Shown: one piece after another, positions 39,900-50,104 of the stretch
Layout: every line of letters starts with the position of its first letter
How positions within the stretch are numbered: the first letter of the stretch is position 1
Position numbers and translations under genes: made by a program
The notes under the pieces: model-generated
Database searches by the model: none
The model's input: the letters and a program-made list of their open reading frames with translations, nothing else
Told to the model about the DNA's origin: nothing
Source of the DNA: Methanobacterium sp. ERen5
Lineage (GTDB): Archaea > Methanobacteriota > Methanobacteria > Methanobacteriales > Methanobacteriaceae
Length of the DNA stretch: 64,000 bases
Reading direction: 5' to 3'
NCBI GenBank assembly: GCA_024167805.1
Contig: CP099988.1
Span: forward strand, 1,310,001 to 1,374,000

Positions 39900-40364
39900 T
39901 TTACATCACCATTTGTTTACTAATTGAATATACCGGTTTATATTATGTTGTAAAAAATACAATAAATTATCATTAATATTTTTTTACTTACAACGATGAA
40001 TTTTTGTTTACTAATTGATAAAAAGAATTGGTAGTGTTTTAAAATTAATAAAAATTATTAGGGAAAATTGGAGGCTTTTCCCTAACTAGGTTTTCTGTGT
40101 TATGGCAATTTAGAACCAATATCAAAATGTGCTACAACAATAAATTATCGACACGTCTATATAAACATATCGAATTTGTGCTACAATTCTCCTTTAATCA
40201 AGGGACCAATTTTAAGAAATAAAGTTATTCAAACGTTCTTCAACTAAGTCCTTCAAGTTCTCATCTGTAATAGAATAAATTTTAAATGTCGTATAATATT
40301 GAAATATGATGTAATGCTTAGAATTATTTAAAAAAGTAAAAAATTAAAGGAGATAAAATTCTCC
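39900..40364. other. Regulatory intergenic region upstream of FmdE gene
   Basis: This 465-base gap holds several ordered sequences. TTTGTTTACTAATTGA occurs twice (39912-39927 and 40003-40018). A perfect palindrome TTGTA-AAAAA-TACAA lies at 39948-39962. TTGTGCTACAA-like copies are at 40128-40137 and 40177-40187. The 26-bp motif is at 40148-40173. No protein gene was found. Confidence 0.6.
40148..40173 (-). promoter_or_regulatory. 26-bp motif, copy 1 (upstream of FmdE-family gene)
   Basis: On the minus strand this reads TCGATATGTTTATAT-N7-TCGA. Its 15-base left part is identical to copy 2. The TTTATAT core between two TCGA elements is a plausible TATA box, so a protein bound at the flanks would compete with TBP. 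The nearest gene in that direction is the FmdE-family gene. Confidence 0.65.
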
Positions 40365-41417
40365 TTAAGGCATTTTTACGTATTGTTGTAGTTGGCTTGG
40401 AATGTTGGTCGAGTTAATAGTTGCTTCTGCTGGAGAAATTGGATCAATGAAGTTTGATTTTGTTATTTGAACTCCTTCAGGGCTTAACAGTAGTTGTAGG
40501 AAGTCTGTTGCTAGTTGTTTGTTTGGTGCATTGTTCAATATTGTTATTCCATAAACAATCGGGGTTAATCCTATGGTTTTACTCTTGTTTGTGCCACTGA
40601 ACTGTACCATACTTATGTTTTTATATACGGGTTCGTAGGTGGTATTTGAGAGTGCTAATTCTGGAGGGAGTGTTATGTACTTAACTCCTGAACTTTGCTG
40701 CTGATCTGCATCACTTTTGTAGACTAAAATATAATCTACAGCTCCAGATTGAAGTACTGGCATAAGATCTCCCACAGCAGGCCTCACTACAATTTTTGAA
40801 GTGGGGTCCATGTTGGTTGGACTGTTTATAACTGTTTTTGAACCGTTTTGTTCCGATGTTATGGCTGTATTCTGTCCTATTACAGTGTCAAAAAGGGTTG
40901 AATCATTGTAATAAGTACTTGCCAGTTGCATCATCATGACTCCTCTGTATCCTGCTGGTGCGGAGTTAGGATCTGCAATTCCAACAGTAACATTGTTTTG
41001 AGAGAATATTTGATACCAATTGTCACCATTTATCTGACTACTATTCTTACTTTTGTCAGTGTATGCAATTACCATTTCATTTCTGCCGTTTTTAAGGTTG
41101 TAACTCGTGTGGTTAGGCATCAAATTTTTATCGATCAAACCATAGTCAGCCGAAGCCATTATATCCACAGACTGGTTTAAGGTCGTGATCTGATTTATCA
41201 GATCTGAACTGCCTCCATACTTTATCTGTACTTTAACATTCGGATGTTGCGACTCGAATTTTGCTGCTGTTTGATTCATCTGTCCTGCAAGACTGCTTGC
41301 AGCATAAATTACCAGGGTTCCATTTTCAGAACCGGAACTGTACACTCCGTATCCGTAAACACCGATTCCAACAATTGCAATCGCTACAATCAAAAGTATT
41401 ATAATTTTTTTATCCAT
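40365..41417 (-). CDS. wtpA: Molybdate/tungstate ABC transporter substrate-binding protein
   Basis: This 350-residue exported lipo- or membrane-anchored protein binds molybdate or tungstate. It has an N-terminal membrane segment ([21 protein letters not shown]), then [21 protein letters not shown] with the first ligand Ser pair, [11 protein letters not shown] and SADYGLID, and ends with [18 protein letters not shown]. The fold is of class WtpA/ModA. ATG 41417 follows AGGAGGGTG. No permease or ATPase gene adjoins it, so the membrane part of the transporter must be encoded elsewhere. Confidence 0.9.
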   Translation of the reverse strand: MDKKIIILLIVAIAIVGIGVYGYGVYSSGSENGTLVIYAASSLAGQMNQTAAKFESQHPNVKVQIKYGGSSDLINQITTLNQSVDIMASADYGLIDKNLMPNHTSYNLKNGRNEMVIAYTDKSKNSSQINGDNWYQIFSQNNVTVGIADPNSAPAGYRGVMMMQLASTYYNDSTLFDTVIGQNTAITSEQNGSKTVINSPTNMDPTSKIVVRPAVGDLMPVLQSGAVDYILVYKSDADQQQSSGVKYITLPPELALSNTTYEPVYKNISMVQFSGTNKSKTIGLTPIVYGITILNNAPNKQLATDFLQLLLSPEGVQITKSNFIDPISPAEATINSTNIPSQLQQYVKMP

Positions 41418-41660
41418 TCTCACCCTCCTGTGATCAGATTAGATATATTATTCATATAATTATTGTCAATATGATTATTTGAACATTTCGCCTAAATTTT
41501 ATTGTAAATCTAATTAGCGTTATGTTTTCAGCGTTTTGAGAAAAAGAACAAATTTGATAGAATATATTCACAAATTTTTGTTGGTAATAATATATTCGCA
41601 GGCTATTTTAAGAATAATAAAATAATAATCTAAAATAAAAATTTTTGGGTGAACAATTTA

Positions 41661-42353
41661 TTAAATTTTAACCATGGCTATTGCTGCTGCTTTAAAGCCG
41701 ATATAAATATTTTTACCTAGGGTTAGATTTAATTTTTCTCTTGAATATTCTGTTACATCAACAAAGAGAGTTATTTCACCAGTATCAACATTTAAACGTA
41801 CAAGATGGTTTTTAAGTTCCATTCCTATTATTTTTCCAGGGAAAATATTTCTGACACTGGATTCTTGGGGTTCTAACATTACAAATACGTCTTCGGGGCT
41901 GATTAAAACTAAAACTTTGTCTCCTACTTCGAAGTTTCCCCTGAGTGGAAGAACAACATTTTCGTTGTTGAGTTTGATATTAGCAATTTTATTTTTTTGA
42001 TCAATATCAACGATATTACTTTCAATTTCATTAACATCGTCATGCATCTTTAGAATACTTTCCACTTTTCTGAACTCTTTCAAGATGGATTTGCCGTTAT
42101 CGGTGAGTTTACTTTCTCCTCCTCCACCTTTTCCGCCTCTTTGGGTCGATACTATGCTTTTGTTACTTTCATTTTCAAGTTCTTCAATATATTTAAGTGC
42201 ACTTCTGTAGGGGATGTTCACCTTTTTGGATGCCTTCATTATGGAACCGCATTCATCAATATTTTCTAATAAATTAAACTTCTTTTTATTCAATAATATT
42301 ATTTTATCATCAAATTTGAGTCTATATTGTGGTCCATTCTTTGTTCTGTCCAT
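41661..42353 (-). CDS. modE: ModE-family molybdate/tungstate-responsive regulator
   Basis: The 230-residue protein has a winged helix-turn-helix (residues 20-110: [21 protein letters not shown], then the diagnostic [13 protein letters not shown] loop). Behind it lie two Mop/TOBE oxyanion-binding domains (about 115-165, [17 protein letters not shown]; about 170-230, [17 protein letters not shown], in short form). This is the full ModE layout: oxyanion binding in the Mop domains controls DNA binding. Neighbours wtpA, polyferredoxin and mop genes are the likely targets. TTGTGCT lies in its own upstream region. Confidence 0.9.
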   Translation of the reverse strand: MDRTKNGPQYRLKFDDKIILLNKKKFNLLENIDECGSIMKASKKVNIPYRSALKYIEELENESNKSIVSTQRGGKGGGGESKLTDNGKSILKEFRKVESILKMHDDVNEIESNIVDIDQKNKIANIKLNNENVVLPLRGNFEVGDKVLVLISPEDVFVMLEPQESSVRNIFPGKIIGMELKNHLVRLNVDTGEITLFVDVTEYSREKLNLTLGKNIYIGFKAAAIAMVKI

Positions 42354-42559
42354 TTCAGACCTCCTACTGTATTTTATGTTAGGAAAGTTTATAAAGTTAT
42401 CATAGATTAAATGTTGTGCTGATGTCAGTTAGTTAAATAATTAATTAACCTAGAGCTAATGGACAGCTCAAATTTGATTTTGACCAAACAATTTATACCC
42501 AAAAGTTTGTAAAAAAAGTAGGTTTATACATAAAAAAAATGATGTAAAAAAATGGGATA

Positions 42560-43564
42560 TTACTTCCCAGTTCCTGAAGTTAAACTGGAAAGTATGTTGT
42601 TCCAGGATTTGGAACGTACATTTTCAAGGTTGATTTTTGTCCTGTTGATCTGGATACATTTTTGTGGACAGACATTTGCGCATGCTCCACATAACACACA
42701 GACCTTTTGATCTATCACTGATTGACCATCAACAATTTCAATTGCATTACATGGACATACATCTTGGCATGCATGACATGAATCCCCTTTACATTCTGCT
42801 TCATCATCGAAAGAAGCTTCTCCTTCGAATGGTTTGGTTACAACTGCAGCATCTACTGGGCATATCTCCTGACACCATCCGCAGTTAACACATGAATCTG
42901 GATTTAAAATTGTGTCACCATGAGTTTTAAATGTTTCAGGGTCAAATTTATAATCTTGATACGCACATGAGCTACATACGGCTTTAATTGCATCTGTTGG
43001 GCATGCTCTTTTACACACTAAGCAGTATACGCATTTATCCTCGTCCACAACTGTTTCATATTCATTTCTTCCGGTTTTTTGAACGGTTATTGCATCGCCA
43101 GGACAAAGTTCTTCACAGATTTTACAGCTGATACATTTGTCTTGGTCCACTCCGATCTCTCCAATTACAAGATCTTCTCGGTTTGGAAGAGTTCTCTGTA
43201 CTCTGATTGCATCTTGAGGGCATGCTGTTTCACATGCTTTACAGTAAATACATGCCTCCGAATCAATGGCTGCATCTTTGATCCACTTAGGATAATCGTC
43301 CATATTCTTAATATCTTCGCCATCAATTTTAAATTCAAGAGCGTCAAATGGACATGCTGCTGCGCAAAGTCCGCACAAACAACAACTCTTCTCATTAATA
43401 TTAACGTAGTCCATGTCCACTAAACCACGTGCTATTGGTAGCACTGGGCCGTTTTTTATGGATTTGGTGGGACATATGCTGGCACAAATTCCGCAACCAA
43501 CACATTTTTCATTGATATGTTTTAGGGAACGGGATTCGTCGCCTTCCCTTTCTACAGAACTCAT
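42560..43564 (-). CDS. FwdF-like polyferredoxin (second copy)
   Basis: The 334-residue protein aligns with FwdF at 32687-33730 over its entire length and also has eight clusters, from [14 protein letters not shown] to [14 protein letters not shown]. The seventh site is unusual: [15 protein letters not shown] has extra residues between the first and second cysteines. It probably serves a molybdenum isoform of formylmethanofuran dehydrogenase or another CO2/formate enzyme. GAGGAGAT precedes ATG 43564. A small ferredoxin gene lies 20 bases upstream in the same operon. Confidence 0.88.
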   Translation of the reverse strand: MSSVEREGDESRSLKHINEKCVGCGICASICPTKSIKNGPVLPIARGLVDMDYVNINEKSCCLCGLCAAACPFDALEFKIDGEDIKNMDDYPKWIKDAAIDSEACIYCKACETACPQDAIRVQRTLPNREDLVIGEIGVDQDKCISCKICEELCPGDAITVQKTGRNEYETVVDEDKCVYCLVCKRACPTDAIKAVCSSCAYQDYKFDPETFKTHGDTILNPDSCVNCGWCQEICPVDAAVVTKPFEGEASFDDEAECKGDSCHACQDVCPCNAIEIVDGQSVIDQKVCVLCGACANVCPQKCIQINRTKINLENVRSKSWNNILSSLTSGTGK

Positions 43565-43584
43565 AATATCTCCTCAGAAATTAG

Positions 43585-43776
43585 TTATACCTTTGAAATT
43601 GCTTGGTTTGGACAGTTCTGGATACATAAATCGCAGTCATCGCAATTCTCAGGCACTAATGCAACATCTCCATCTTTTTCAACAAGGGCCCCTTTTTCAC
43701 ATATTTTAATGCAAAGTCCTTCTCCAGGGCAGTTTTCAATTTTACCGCACTTTTCTGTGTCTATTGTTACTGGCAT
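43585..43776 (-). CDS. Small ferredoxin, 2[4Fe-4S]-like
   Basis: The 63-residue protein starts MPVTIDTEKCGKIENC. First motif: CGKIENCPGEGLCIKIC, with longer spacing than the standard CxxCxxC. Second motif: CDDCDLCIQNCPNQA, canonical. It is the leading gene of the operon with the polyferredoxin. ATG at 43776 follows GAGGTGA; upstream in-frame codons belong to the leader. A 26-bp motif lies 52-77 bases before the start. Confidence 0.86.
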   Translation of the reverse strand: MPVTIDTEKCGKIENCPGEGLCIKICEKGALVEKDGDVALVPENCDDCDLCIQNCPNQAISKV

Positions 43777-43827
43777 GATTTCACCTCTAATCTTAAACTC
43801 ATTTAATTTGATCTTAATAACAGATAT

Positions 43828-43853
43828 TCGATGAGTACATATAAACATATCGA
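43828..43853 (-). promoter_or_regulatory. 26-bp motif, copy 2 (promoter of ferredoxin-polyferredoxin operon)
   Basis: On the minus strand this reads TCGATATGTTTATAT-N7-TCGA. The central TTTATATG is at the expected TATA distance from a transcript start near 43815, so the flanking TCGA cores sit on either side of the TATA box. The gene start is 52 bases further on. Confidence 0.7.
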
Positions 43854-44160
43854 TTTAATTTTTTCATTCTCATTAATAATAGGTTACATAATCGATTATT
43901 ATTAAATTTAAGATGTTATTAAGATTATTAATATCAATTTAAGTTTATTATTGTGTTATAGGTTAAAATAAGAACTAATTATGAAATAAATTATTCAACA
44001 TTTGAATAAATAATTAATTTATTTTTGGGTATATAAATGATAGGTTAAATATACCAAATCGATTTTAAAACTAATATTATGTGCCTTACTTCTAGTTCAA
44101 CTAAAATATATCATTAAAATAAATATTTATGTAAAAATTTAAAAAATAGTAAAGAATGGT
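43854..44160. other. AT-rich intergenic region
   Basis: About 300 bases of very AT-rich DNA follow the mop gene and precede the ferredoxin operon's promoter. Two further ATCGAT sequences (near 43892 and 44059) lack a partner 22 bases away. No gene or hairpin was recognised. Confidence 0.5.
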
Positions 44161-44370
44161 TTAATCCTTTGCAACCATGACTTCAGTGGACTTGATTATA
44201 GCAGAGACTTTATCTCCTTCTTTGAGGCCAAGTTTTTCAACGGATTCCTTGGTTATTATTGCAGTAATGACCTCGGGAGATGTGACTTCAATTTTCACGT
44301 TGGACATTATTGCCCCAATTTCTATGTTCTTTACCTCACCTTCAAATACATTCCTTGCACTAATTTTCAT
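44161..44370 (-). CDS. mop: Molbindin (Mop), molybdate/tungstate-binding protein
   Basis: This 69-residue protein is a single Mop/TOBE domain: MKISARNVFEGEVKNIEIGAI, then VKIEVTSPEVITAIITKES and GLKEGDKVSAIIKSTEVMVAKD. Free Mop domains assemble into hexamers that store or buffer molybdate and tungstate in the cytosol. It groups with the ModE and WtpA genes nearby. Confidence 0.93.
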   Translation of the reverse strand: MKISARNVFEGEVKNIEIGAIMSNVKIEVTSPEVITAIITKESVEKLGLKEGDKVSAIIKSTEVMVAKD

Positions 44371-44708
44371 ATTATCACCTCAACTTTTATGTATTTTAAT
44401 ATACACTTCAGGATTTAAAAAGGTATCTCATGCCAAAAATGGCTATTCGTTTGGAAATCGGATTATTTATCCAAAAATAAACAAATTTCCTTAGTTTATT
44501 CTATTTTAAACATTATATGGGAAGTAATTGTCTTAGAACATATCGTGAATTACAAAATGAAACTAAATTCGCTAGTTTTAAAAAAATAGTGTGATAAAAA
44601 TAAATAAAATGATTGAAAAATTCAGCTAACTTATCTGAATTAATTTTGAAAGATATTAGCAGAGATGTTGCTTAAAAATACTGTTCTAAATAGTGCATCG
44701 TTAACCAA
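44371..44708. other. Intergenic region upstream of mop
   Basis: About 340 AT-rich bases. They include the presumed mop leader; no further gene or strong repeat was seen. Confidence 0.5.
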
Positions 44709-44861
44709 TCATAAATTTCCCTTCAACCTATGTTTCCTCAAGTAATCATCAATTGCCCTTCTTATCAGATTTGCCATAGGAACATCATCCCTTTGGGTTG
44801 CTAATTTTTTAAGATCAGAGTACATCTCCTCAGGTATTTTCATGGTTATCTGTTTGTCCAT
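44709..44861 (-). CDS. Ribbon-helix-helix (CopG-type) DNA-binding protein
   Basis: A 50-residue frame starts ATG at 44861 with GGTGAT upstream: MDKQITMKIPEEMYSDLKK, then ATQRDDVPMANLIRRAIDDY and LRKHRLKGNL. Strand plus two helices with the QITMKIPEE strand and MANLIRRAIDDYL helix is the ribbon-helix-helix fold. It lacks any effector domain. It follows the methyltransferase gene by 39 bases and probably belongs to its operon. It is a candidate reader of the 26-bp motif nearby, but that is only a guess. Confidence 0.75.
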   Translation of the reverse strand: MDKQITMKIPEEMYSDLKKLATQRDDVPMANLIRRAIDDYLRKHRLKGNL

Positions 44862-44900
44862 CTAATCACCATTATATTCATAGCATTAATGAAATGAAGT

Positions 44901-45515
44901 TTATTTTTCAAATATCACAAGATAGTGTGATTTACTACCATCTTCGAGGGTTTCTCCAATTTGGTTGTCAACTTCTGTTAGTTTTAAGCCATGTCCTTTG
45001 AACAGATCTTCCAATTCTTCAGGGGACTGTCTAACAAAAAATGGTGGTCCATATTTGGTTTCCTTCTTTTTGTAGTCCATTATAGCAATCTTCCCACCAA
45101 GTTTGGTAATACGTTTCAACTCTTCAATTGCTTCGTGAAGATTTTCCTGTGCAACGAATCCATGGAAAACATTGATCATCAACGTCATGTCCATTGTATT
45201 ATCTGGCAGGGAAATATCTCCTGCGATATTGCCTAATACTGGTACAATCCTGGTGATATCCTTTGTTTTAACCTCTTCTTCCATATCTTGTATTGATGGT
45301 TCGTAGATGTCTACTGCGTAGATAATTGCATCATCGTTCAATATATCATAGGCTTCAAATGCAATGTGCCCATCACCACATCCTGCATCTAGAAATACTT
45401 CATCACCCTTAAGTTTTAATCGTGAAATAACTTCACGGGCATCTATGAATGATTCACTTGATCTACCCTGTATCCTGTGACCATTAAATGGCATTAGTCC
45501 TGTTTTGTTTGACAT
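44901..45515 (-). CDS. Class I SAM-dependent methyltransferase
   Basis: The 204-residue protein has the SAM-binding motif EVFLDAGCGDGHIAFEA (motif I), IIYAVDIYEPSIQDMEEEV, VLGNIAGDISLPDNTMDMTLM and GGKIAIMDYKKKE. It is of the UbiE/COQ5-like size class. The N-terminal FNGHRIQGRSSESFIDAREVI resembles arsenite/small-molecule methyltransferases of methanogens, but the substrate is open. A ribbon-helix-helix gene follows it. Confidence 0.82.
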   Translation of the reverse strand: MSNKTGLMPFNGHRIQGRSSESFIDAREVISRLKLKGDEVFLDAGCGDGHIAFEAYDILNDDAIIYAVDIYEPSIQDMEEEVKTKDITRIVPVLGNIAGDISLPDNTMDMTLMINVFHGFVAQENLHEAIEELKRITKLGGKIAIMDYKKKETKYGPPFFVRQSPEELEDLFKGHGLKLTEVDNQIGETLEDGSKSHYLVIFEK

Positions 45516-46095
45516 GTGGTTCTCCTTTCTAATCTATATTTAAATAGAATAACGATATTCATATTTATACGTTTCAGTTAAGTTGTTATAATTTTCCTTT
45601 ATATTTTAATTTAAATTATAAAAATCAATAATTGGTATTTAAACCTATTTTTAAGATTAATGATTTATTTATCGTTCATTTTATGTAATAGATATTATTG
45701 ACTAGATCTACAATTATAAGTTAGAATATTAGGTTTTAATTGAAATTTAAGAACTTTGAATATTCTTTACTATTGCTTTAATATTATTTGTTGGTAATTT
45801 AATTTATGATGGAAAAGTGAAACTATTAATACGTATACAGTTTGAATAAATTCCATATATTTATATATTGTAATTACATAGTCTTTCACTGCATCGATTT
45901 ATAGTTAAATTCATATCGATTAAATCTGCTAATTTAATGATATGATTTAATTAAAACAATTAATTTCGGGGGAATTACACAAGAATAGGGCGAGTTATAA
46001 ATAAATCCTTATCCATATCAGTATTCCGATTTTTTTGGAGATTTTAAAAACAATAATGAAAAATTAATTATAAAAAAACAAAGGCGGAGAATTTT
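45516..46095. other. Intergenic region upstream of surface-protein genes
   Basis: About 580 bases without a gene, very AT-rich, lie between a minus-strand methyltransferase and plus-strand adhesin gene. The only ordered feature seen is the third copy of the 26-bp motif (45894-45919). AAGGCGGAG before 46096 is the adhesin ribosome binding site. Confidence 0.55.
45894..45919. promoter_or_regulatory. 26-bp motif, copy 3 (between methyltransferase and adhesin genes)
   Basis: Minus strand reads TCGATATG-N14-TCGA with the same 22-base spacing between TCGA cores as the other copies, but the middle is less conserved. Its orientation fits the methyltransferase side (380 bases away), its distance fits the adhesin side (177 bases). 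Target is unclear. Confidence 0.5.
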
Positions 46096-47886
46096 ATGAA
46101 AACTAAAATTGCTACATTAACGCTTTTCTTAGTACTGGCTACCATTACTGTTGGTACAGTAACTGCTGATCCAGTATCAGCTGCAGTGATACAAATACCT
46201 GCAGGAGCCAATAGTACTACTATCCAAACGTTAATAGACGGGGCAAATAATAATGATACAATCAACTTTGCACCGGGAACATATAATGACATAAAGATAA
46301 TCATAAACAAGACACTACATTTTGTTGGAAATGGTGCAATAATTAATGGTGTTAACGAATCAAGCACAAACATATTCACTGTAACCACTAATTTAGATGC
46401 TGATGCATCTGGTTCAACATTTAAAGGACTTGAATTTAACCTGTTAAACAATAACATTACATCCAATGGTAAATTAGCATCCACAGGATATGCAATTAAC
46501 CTGGACGGGGTGTCAAATATTCTAATAGAAAACGTAACATCCCACAACGGTAAAGCAGCTGTTTACAACGGTAATGCATTTAATGTCCTTATTAATAATT
46601 GTAACTTCACTGATGCCTATGGCTTCTGCTACGGTTACCATATAATGGGTGGAAACAACCTCACAGTAACTAACTCCACAATAAGTGGATGTCAGGATGC
46701 TGTATCCATATCTTCTAGCGCAACCAATGTTAACATTAAAGACAGTCTATTTTTAAACAACGTCTACGCTGCATTCTGGGGTGGAGGAGTATCAAACGTA
46801 ACCTTCCAAAACAATACCCTTAATGGTTTTTACGAGGGTCTTGGTATTGAAAAATCTGCATCTCAAACCTACGTAATAAACAACACATTCATCAATGGAT
46901 GGGGAAACAACTCTGCACAAAAAGCAGCCGGTGACGCTATTTACATCAAAAACTCTTATGCTCATGGACCATTAAGTATGATTGATGATATTCAGATCAT
47001 TGGAAACACCTTCAAAAACATCATTGGAGCAGCAGTAGGTGTGGACAACCAGGCAGGACAGGGACTTTTCATTGGAAATGGTACTGGTAATTCCATAGTA
47101 GGAGTAAACAACACAGTAACAAATGTGTCAAAAGGATACGTTGTACTGTACTCACAAGGTCAGAACCTAAACTTCACATTAGATTCCTCCACACCACAAG
47201 CACAGCCAGTAGTTGCAAACCTTTCAATATCAAGCGCAAGTAACAACAACACAATTAAAACAGGTGGCAGCACCACTTACACAATAACTGTTCAAAACAC
47301 AGGTACAGGCAATGCAACCCATGTGAACGTGACCAACATTTTAAACACTCTCTTCTTCTCAAGTGCCAAAACATATGCTTCCATAGGAAACTATGCCAAT
47401 GGTATTTGGAACATAGGTAGTTTAAGTGCAGGAAACACAGCTTCTTTAGTAATTACAGCCACAGCATTGAAATCAGGAACAACCAGTTCACAAGCTACAG
47501 TAACATCCGACACCACAGCTCCTGTTAAAGCTAACACTATCAAGAAAACAATCAACAAAGATGTTTCAGTAAAAATAATCAACTCCATCAGTACATCAAG
47601 TGCTAAGGTTGGCAGTTTTGTGTACTTAAGAACAAATGTCACCAACTCTGGTAAAGACACATCTGATCCAATGACTTTCGGAATGGCCTTACCATCTGGT
47701 GTAAGTACAGTAAGCACAAATTACCCTGTACAGTGGAACAAGAAAACCAAACTTTGGACTTTATCTGTACCATCAGGAAAATCAATTGTACTCACAACCA
47801 AAGTAAAGGTAACAACAAAAGGAACAAAAACAGTAACTTTCAACAACAACGGAAAGAAGGTTAAACAATCATTTAAAGCTACATAA
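46096..47886 (+). CDS. Secreted adhesin-like protein: beta-helix plus DUF11-type repeats
   Basis: The 596-residue protein starts with a signal peptide (MKTKIATLTLFLVLATITVG, cut near VSAA). A right-handed beta-helix region (about 35-350) is rich in Asn and repeated short strands such as NTFINGWGNN and NNLTVTNSTISG. A DUF11-like beta-sandwich (about 375-490: TYTITVQNTGTGNATHVNVTN) follows. The last 100 residues form a domain shared with the next gene: VYLRTNVTNSGKDTSDP and LTTKVKVTTKGTKTV. No C-terminal membrane anchor is visible, so that final domain may bind the cell wall. Such proteins are presumed to mediate surface contact. Confidence 0.87.
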   Translation: MKTKIATLTLFLVLATITVGTVTADPVSAAVIQIPAGANSTTIQTLIDGANNNDTINFAPGTYNDIKIIINKTLHFVGNGAIINGVNESSTNIFTVTTNLDADASGSTFKGLEFNLLNNNITSNGKLASTGYAINLDGVSNILIENVTSHNGKAAVYNGNAFNVLINNCNFTDAYGFCYGYHIMGGNNLTVTNSTISGCQDAVSISSSATNVNIKDSLFLNNVYAAFWGGGVSNVTFQNNTLNGFYEGLGIEKSASQTYVINNTFINGWGNNSAQKAAGDAIYIKNSYAHGPLSMIDDIQIIGNTFKNIIGAAVGVDNQAGQGLFIGNGTGNSIVGVNNTVTNVSKGYVVLYSQGQNLNFTLDSSTPQAQPVVANLSISSASNNNTIKTGGSTTYTITVQNTGTGNATHVNVTNILNTLFFSSAKTYASIGNYANGIWNIGSLSAGNTASLVITATALKSGTTSSQATVTSDTTAPVKANTIKKTINKDVSVKIINSISTSSAKVGSFVYLRTNVTNSGKDTSDPMTFGMALPSGVSTVSTNYPVQWNKKTKLWTLSVPSGKSIVLTTKVKVTTKGTKTVTFNNNGKKVKQSFKAT

Positions 47887-47917
47887 TGGTCTTATAAAGA
47901 CCATATTTTTTTATTTT
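47886..47917 (+). terminator. Hairpin plus T-run after first adhesin
   Basis: ATGGTCTTATAAAGACCAT is a perfect 8-bp inverted repeat with a 3-base loop, followed by ATTTTTTTATTTTTTT. It overlaps the adhesin stop codon by one base and looks exactly like a bacterial intrinsic terminator. Confidence 0.75.
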
Positions 47918-47957
47918 TTTAAAATAATTATTCACAATTTTTTTGAGGTGAAAATAA

Positions 47958-49978
47958 TTGAAATTTAATAACAGATGGATCTCATTATTGATGGTTATCA
48001 TGGGAATTTTCATAATGAATCTTGCTTTTACAGGTCCTGTTGCAGCCACTGTATGGACAATAAATGAAACAGATCATGGGATGGTAACCAACAGTAACAT
48101 ACAAAAAATAATTGACAATGCCCAACCAGGGGACACAATACTGTTTACAAAAGATATGTACACCATGATAAATCTCGCGATAAATAAACCACTAAACATC
48201 ATTAGTACGGTGGGCACTCAAGTTTATTCATGTGAAATGATGATTCCAAGTGGTTCAGACGAATTAACAGCATTTTCCATCTATGGAGGGGCTTCTGGAA
48301 CTAATTTAACAGGATTCAACATTCACAACAACAACGCAGGCTATGCAGTAAACATAAACAACACAACTAACATCCAAGTATCAAATTGCAGCATGAGCTC
48401 TTGGGGTGGTGTTGGCCTGAACATGAGGGACAGTCAAAATATTAACGTTAACAACAACACATTATATTCGTCAGCCACGGGTATAAAATTAAATAATTCA
48501 AGTTCAGCTTCCATAACAAACAATATAATAACAAATAACGATGATAATGGGATATTATTTGCAAGCAACGTTTCAAACACCCTGATAAACGGTAACAACA
48601 TCACTTCCAACAAATACATTGGTATAAACATCTTAGAATCCTGCAACAACACCACCATAACATCAAATTCAATTACCCAGAACGTTGCAACAGGTTCAAA
48701 TGATGGTTATGGAATTTACATTAACACAACAATCAACGGACTTAACATCACAGGTAACTACATTTTCAAAAATGGTAATTTCGGTATTTGCAATGATTTA
48801 GGCGTAACAACCCTTGTAAATGGAACTGAAACATTGGATAACAACTTCATATCTGGCCATGTTATAAGGGATGTTGTAAGGTACATCGATGATGGAACTG
48901 GAGAAATTGTCAGGGCACCTGTGTGGATCGGAGAAACTTGTTTTGGAGGAGCTAAAAGACTTTGTCCGTCTGCAGTTCTATCTGGCGAAGCAGCTCTGGG
49001 AAACATCACTACCAAATCCAACGGAGTTTTCACTGTTTCATTCGTTGATAGTAAAACAGGAATCAATCAAACAGGATTCGGTTCTTTTTATGTGACGTTC
49101 TTCCTTAACAAAAATGATACAACTAAGGGATCTGCTGATACAGAGGATGTATGGCAGAGTGTCCTGGTAAAAAATGGAACAGCCACAGTTGATTTTAGTA
49201 AATATAACTTCAAATCAGCTAACAACACCCTATTTGCATTAGCTCCTTACGTATCGTTTCAAACAGCACAAAAAAACTATACAATATCAGTAATTCAGAT
49301 CTTCCGAAATTAACACTTTTATCAACCTTAAACACAACAAAAACAGTGATAAAAAATGGTGAAAGTATAATATACAAATTTACCGTGAAAAATTCAAACA
49401 ACAGAGATGCAACGAACCTCAAAATATCCAATATTTTATCATCCAACTACTTCACCAGCTCTGCAAAACCATCACAGGGAACTTATTCAAATGGAATATG
49501 GAACATCGGAACACTCAAAGCAGGAAGCTCATTAAGCATCAGCATAAATGCGGTGGCCAAAAAATCAGGTGTTATCAAGTCACAGGCACAGATATCAGGT
49601 TCAAATGTAAACCCAACCCTTTCAAACTCTGCAAAGGTAACAGTTAACAAGTACGTTAACATTGCATACAAAAATACACTAAGCACTTCAAAGGTTAAGA
49701 AGGGAGGTTATGCTTATGTTAGAACCACCATCACCAACACAGGAAAAGACTCATCAGAACTTATTAAAGTCTATATGAGTTTGCCATCGGGTGTTAAAAG
49801 GATAAGTACAAACTATGCTGGACAGTTTAATAAAACTTCCAAGATATGGAGTTTAAAAGTACCTGCAGGAAAATCTGTAACTTTAACAACCAAAGTACAA
49901 GTAACAACCAAGGGAACCAAGACAATCAAATTCAATAATAATGGAAAAACTGTGAATAAATCTTTAACAGCTTATTAA
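47958..49978 (+). CDS. Secreted adhesin-like protein, beta-helix plus DUF11-type repeats (frameshifted)
   Basis: Repaired length is 673 residues. A signal segment (WISLLMVIMGIFIMNLAFTG) leads into a beta-helix (about 35-300) with repeats like NNTLYSSATGIKLNNSS and ITSNSITQN. A Big-like strand region, a DUF11 domain (IIYKFTVKNSNNRDATNLK) and the same C-terminal domain as the previous gene (YAYVRTTITNTGKDSSE) follow. The written frame stops at 49313; one extra A in the A7 run at 49270-49276 gives AQKKLYNISNSDLPKLTLLS and joins it to the frame ending at 49978. TTG 47958 follows GAGGTG. Confidence 0.87.
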
Positions 49979-50104
49979 AGAGTCAGTTCTTCCATTTTTT
50001 TATTTTTTGAACAATTATTTCATTTATTGACATGTATTTAAATACAACTAGACATAAAATAATAATAACAATGATCAATCAAGATCTTGATAATCAACTT
50101 TCAC

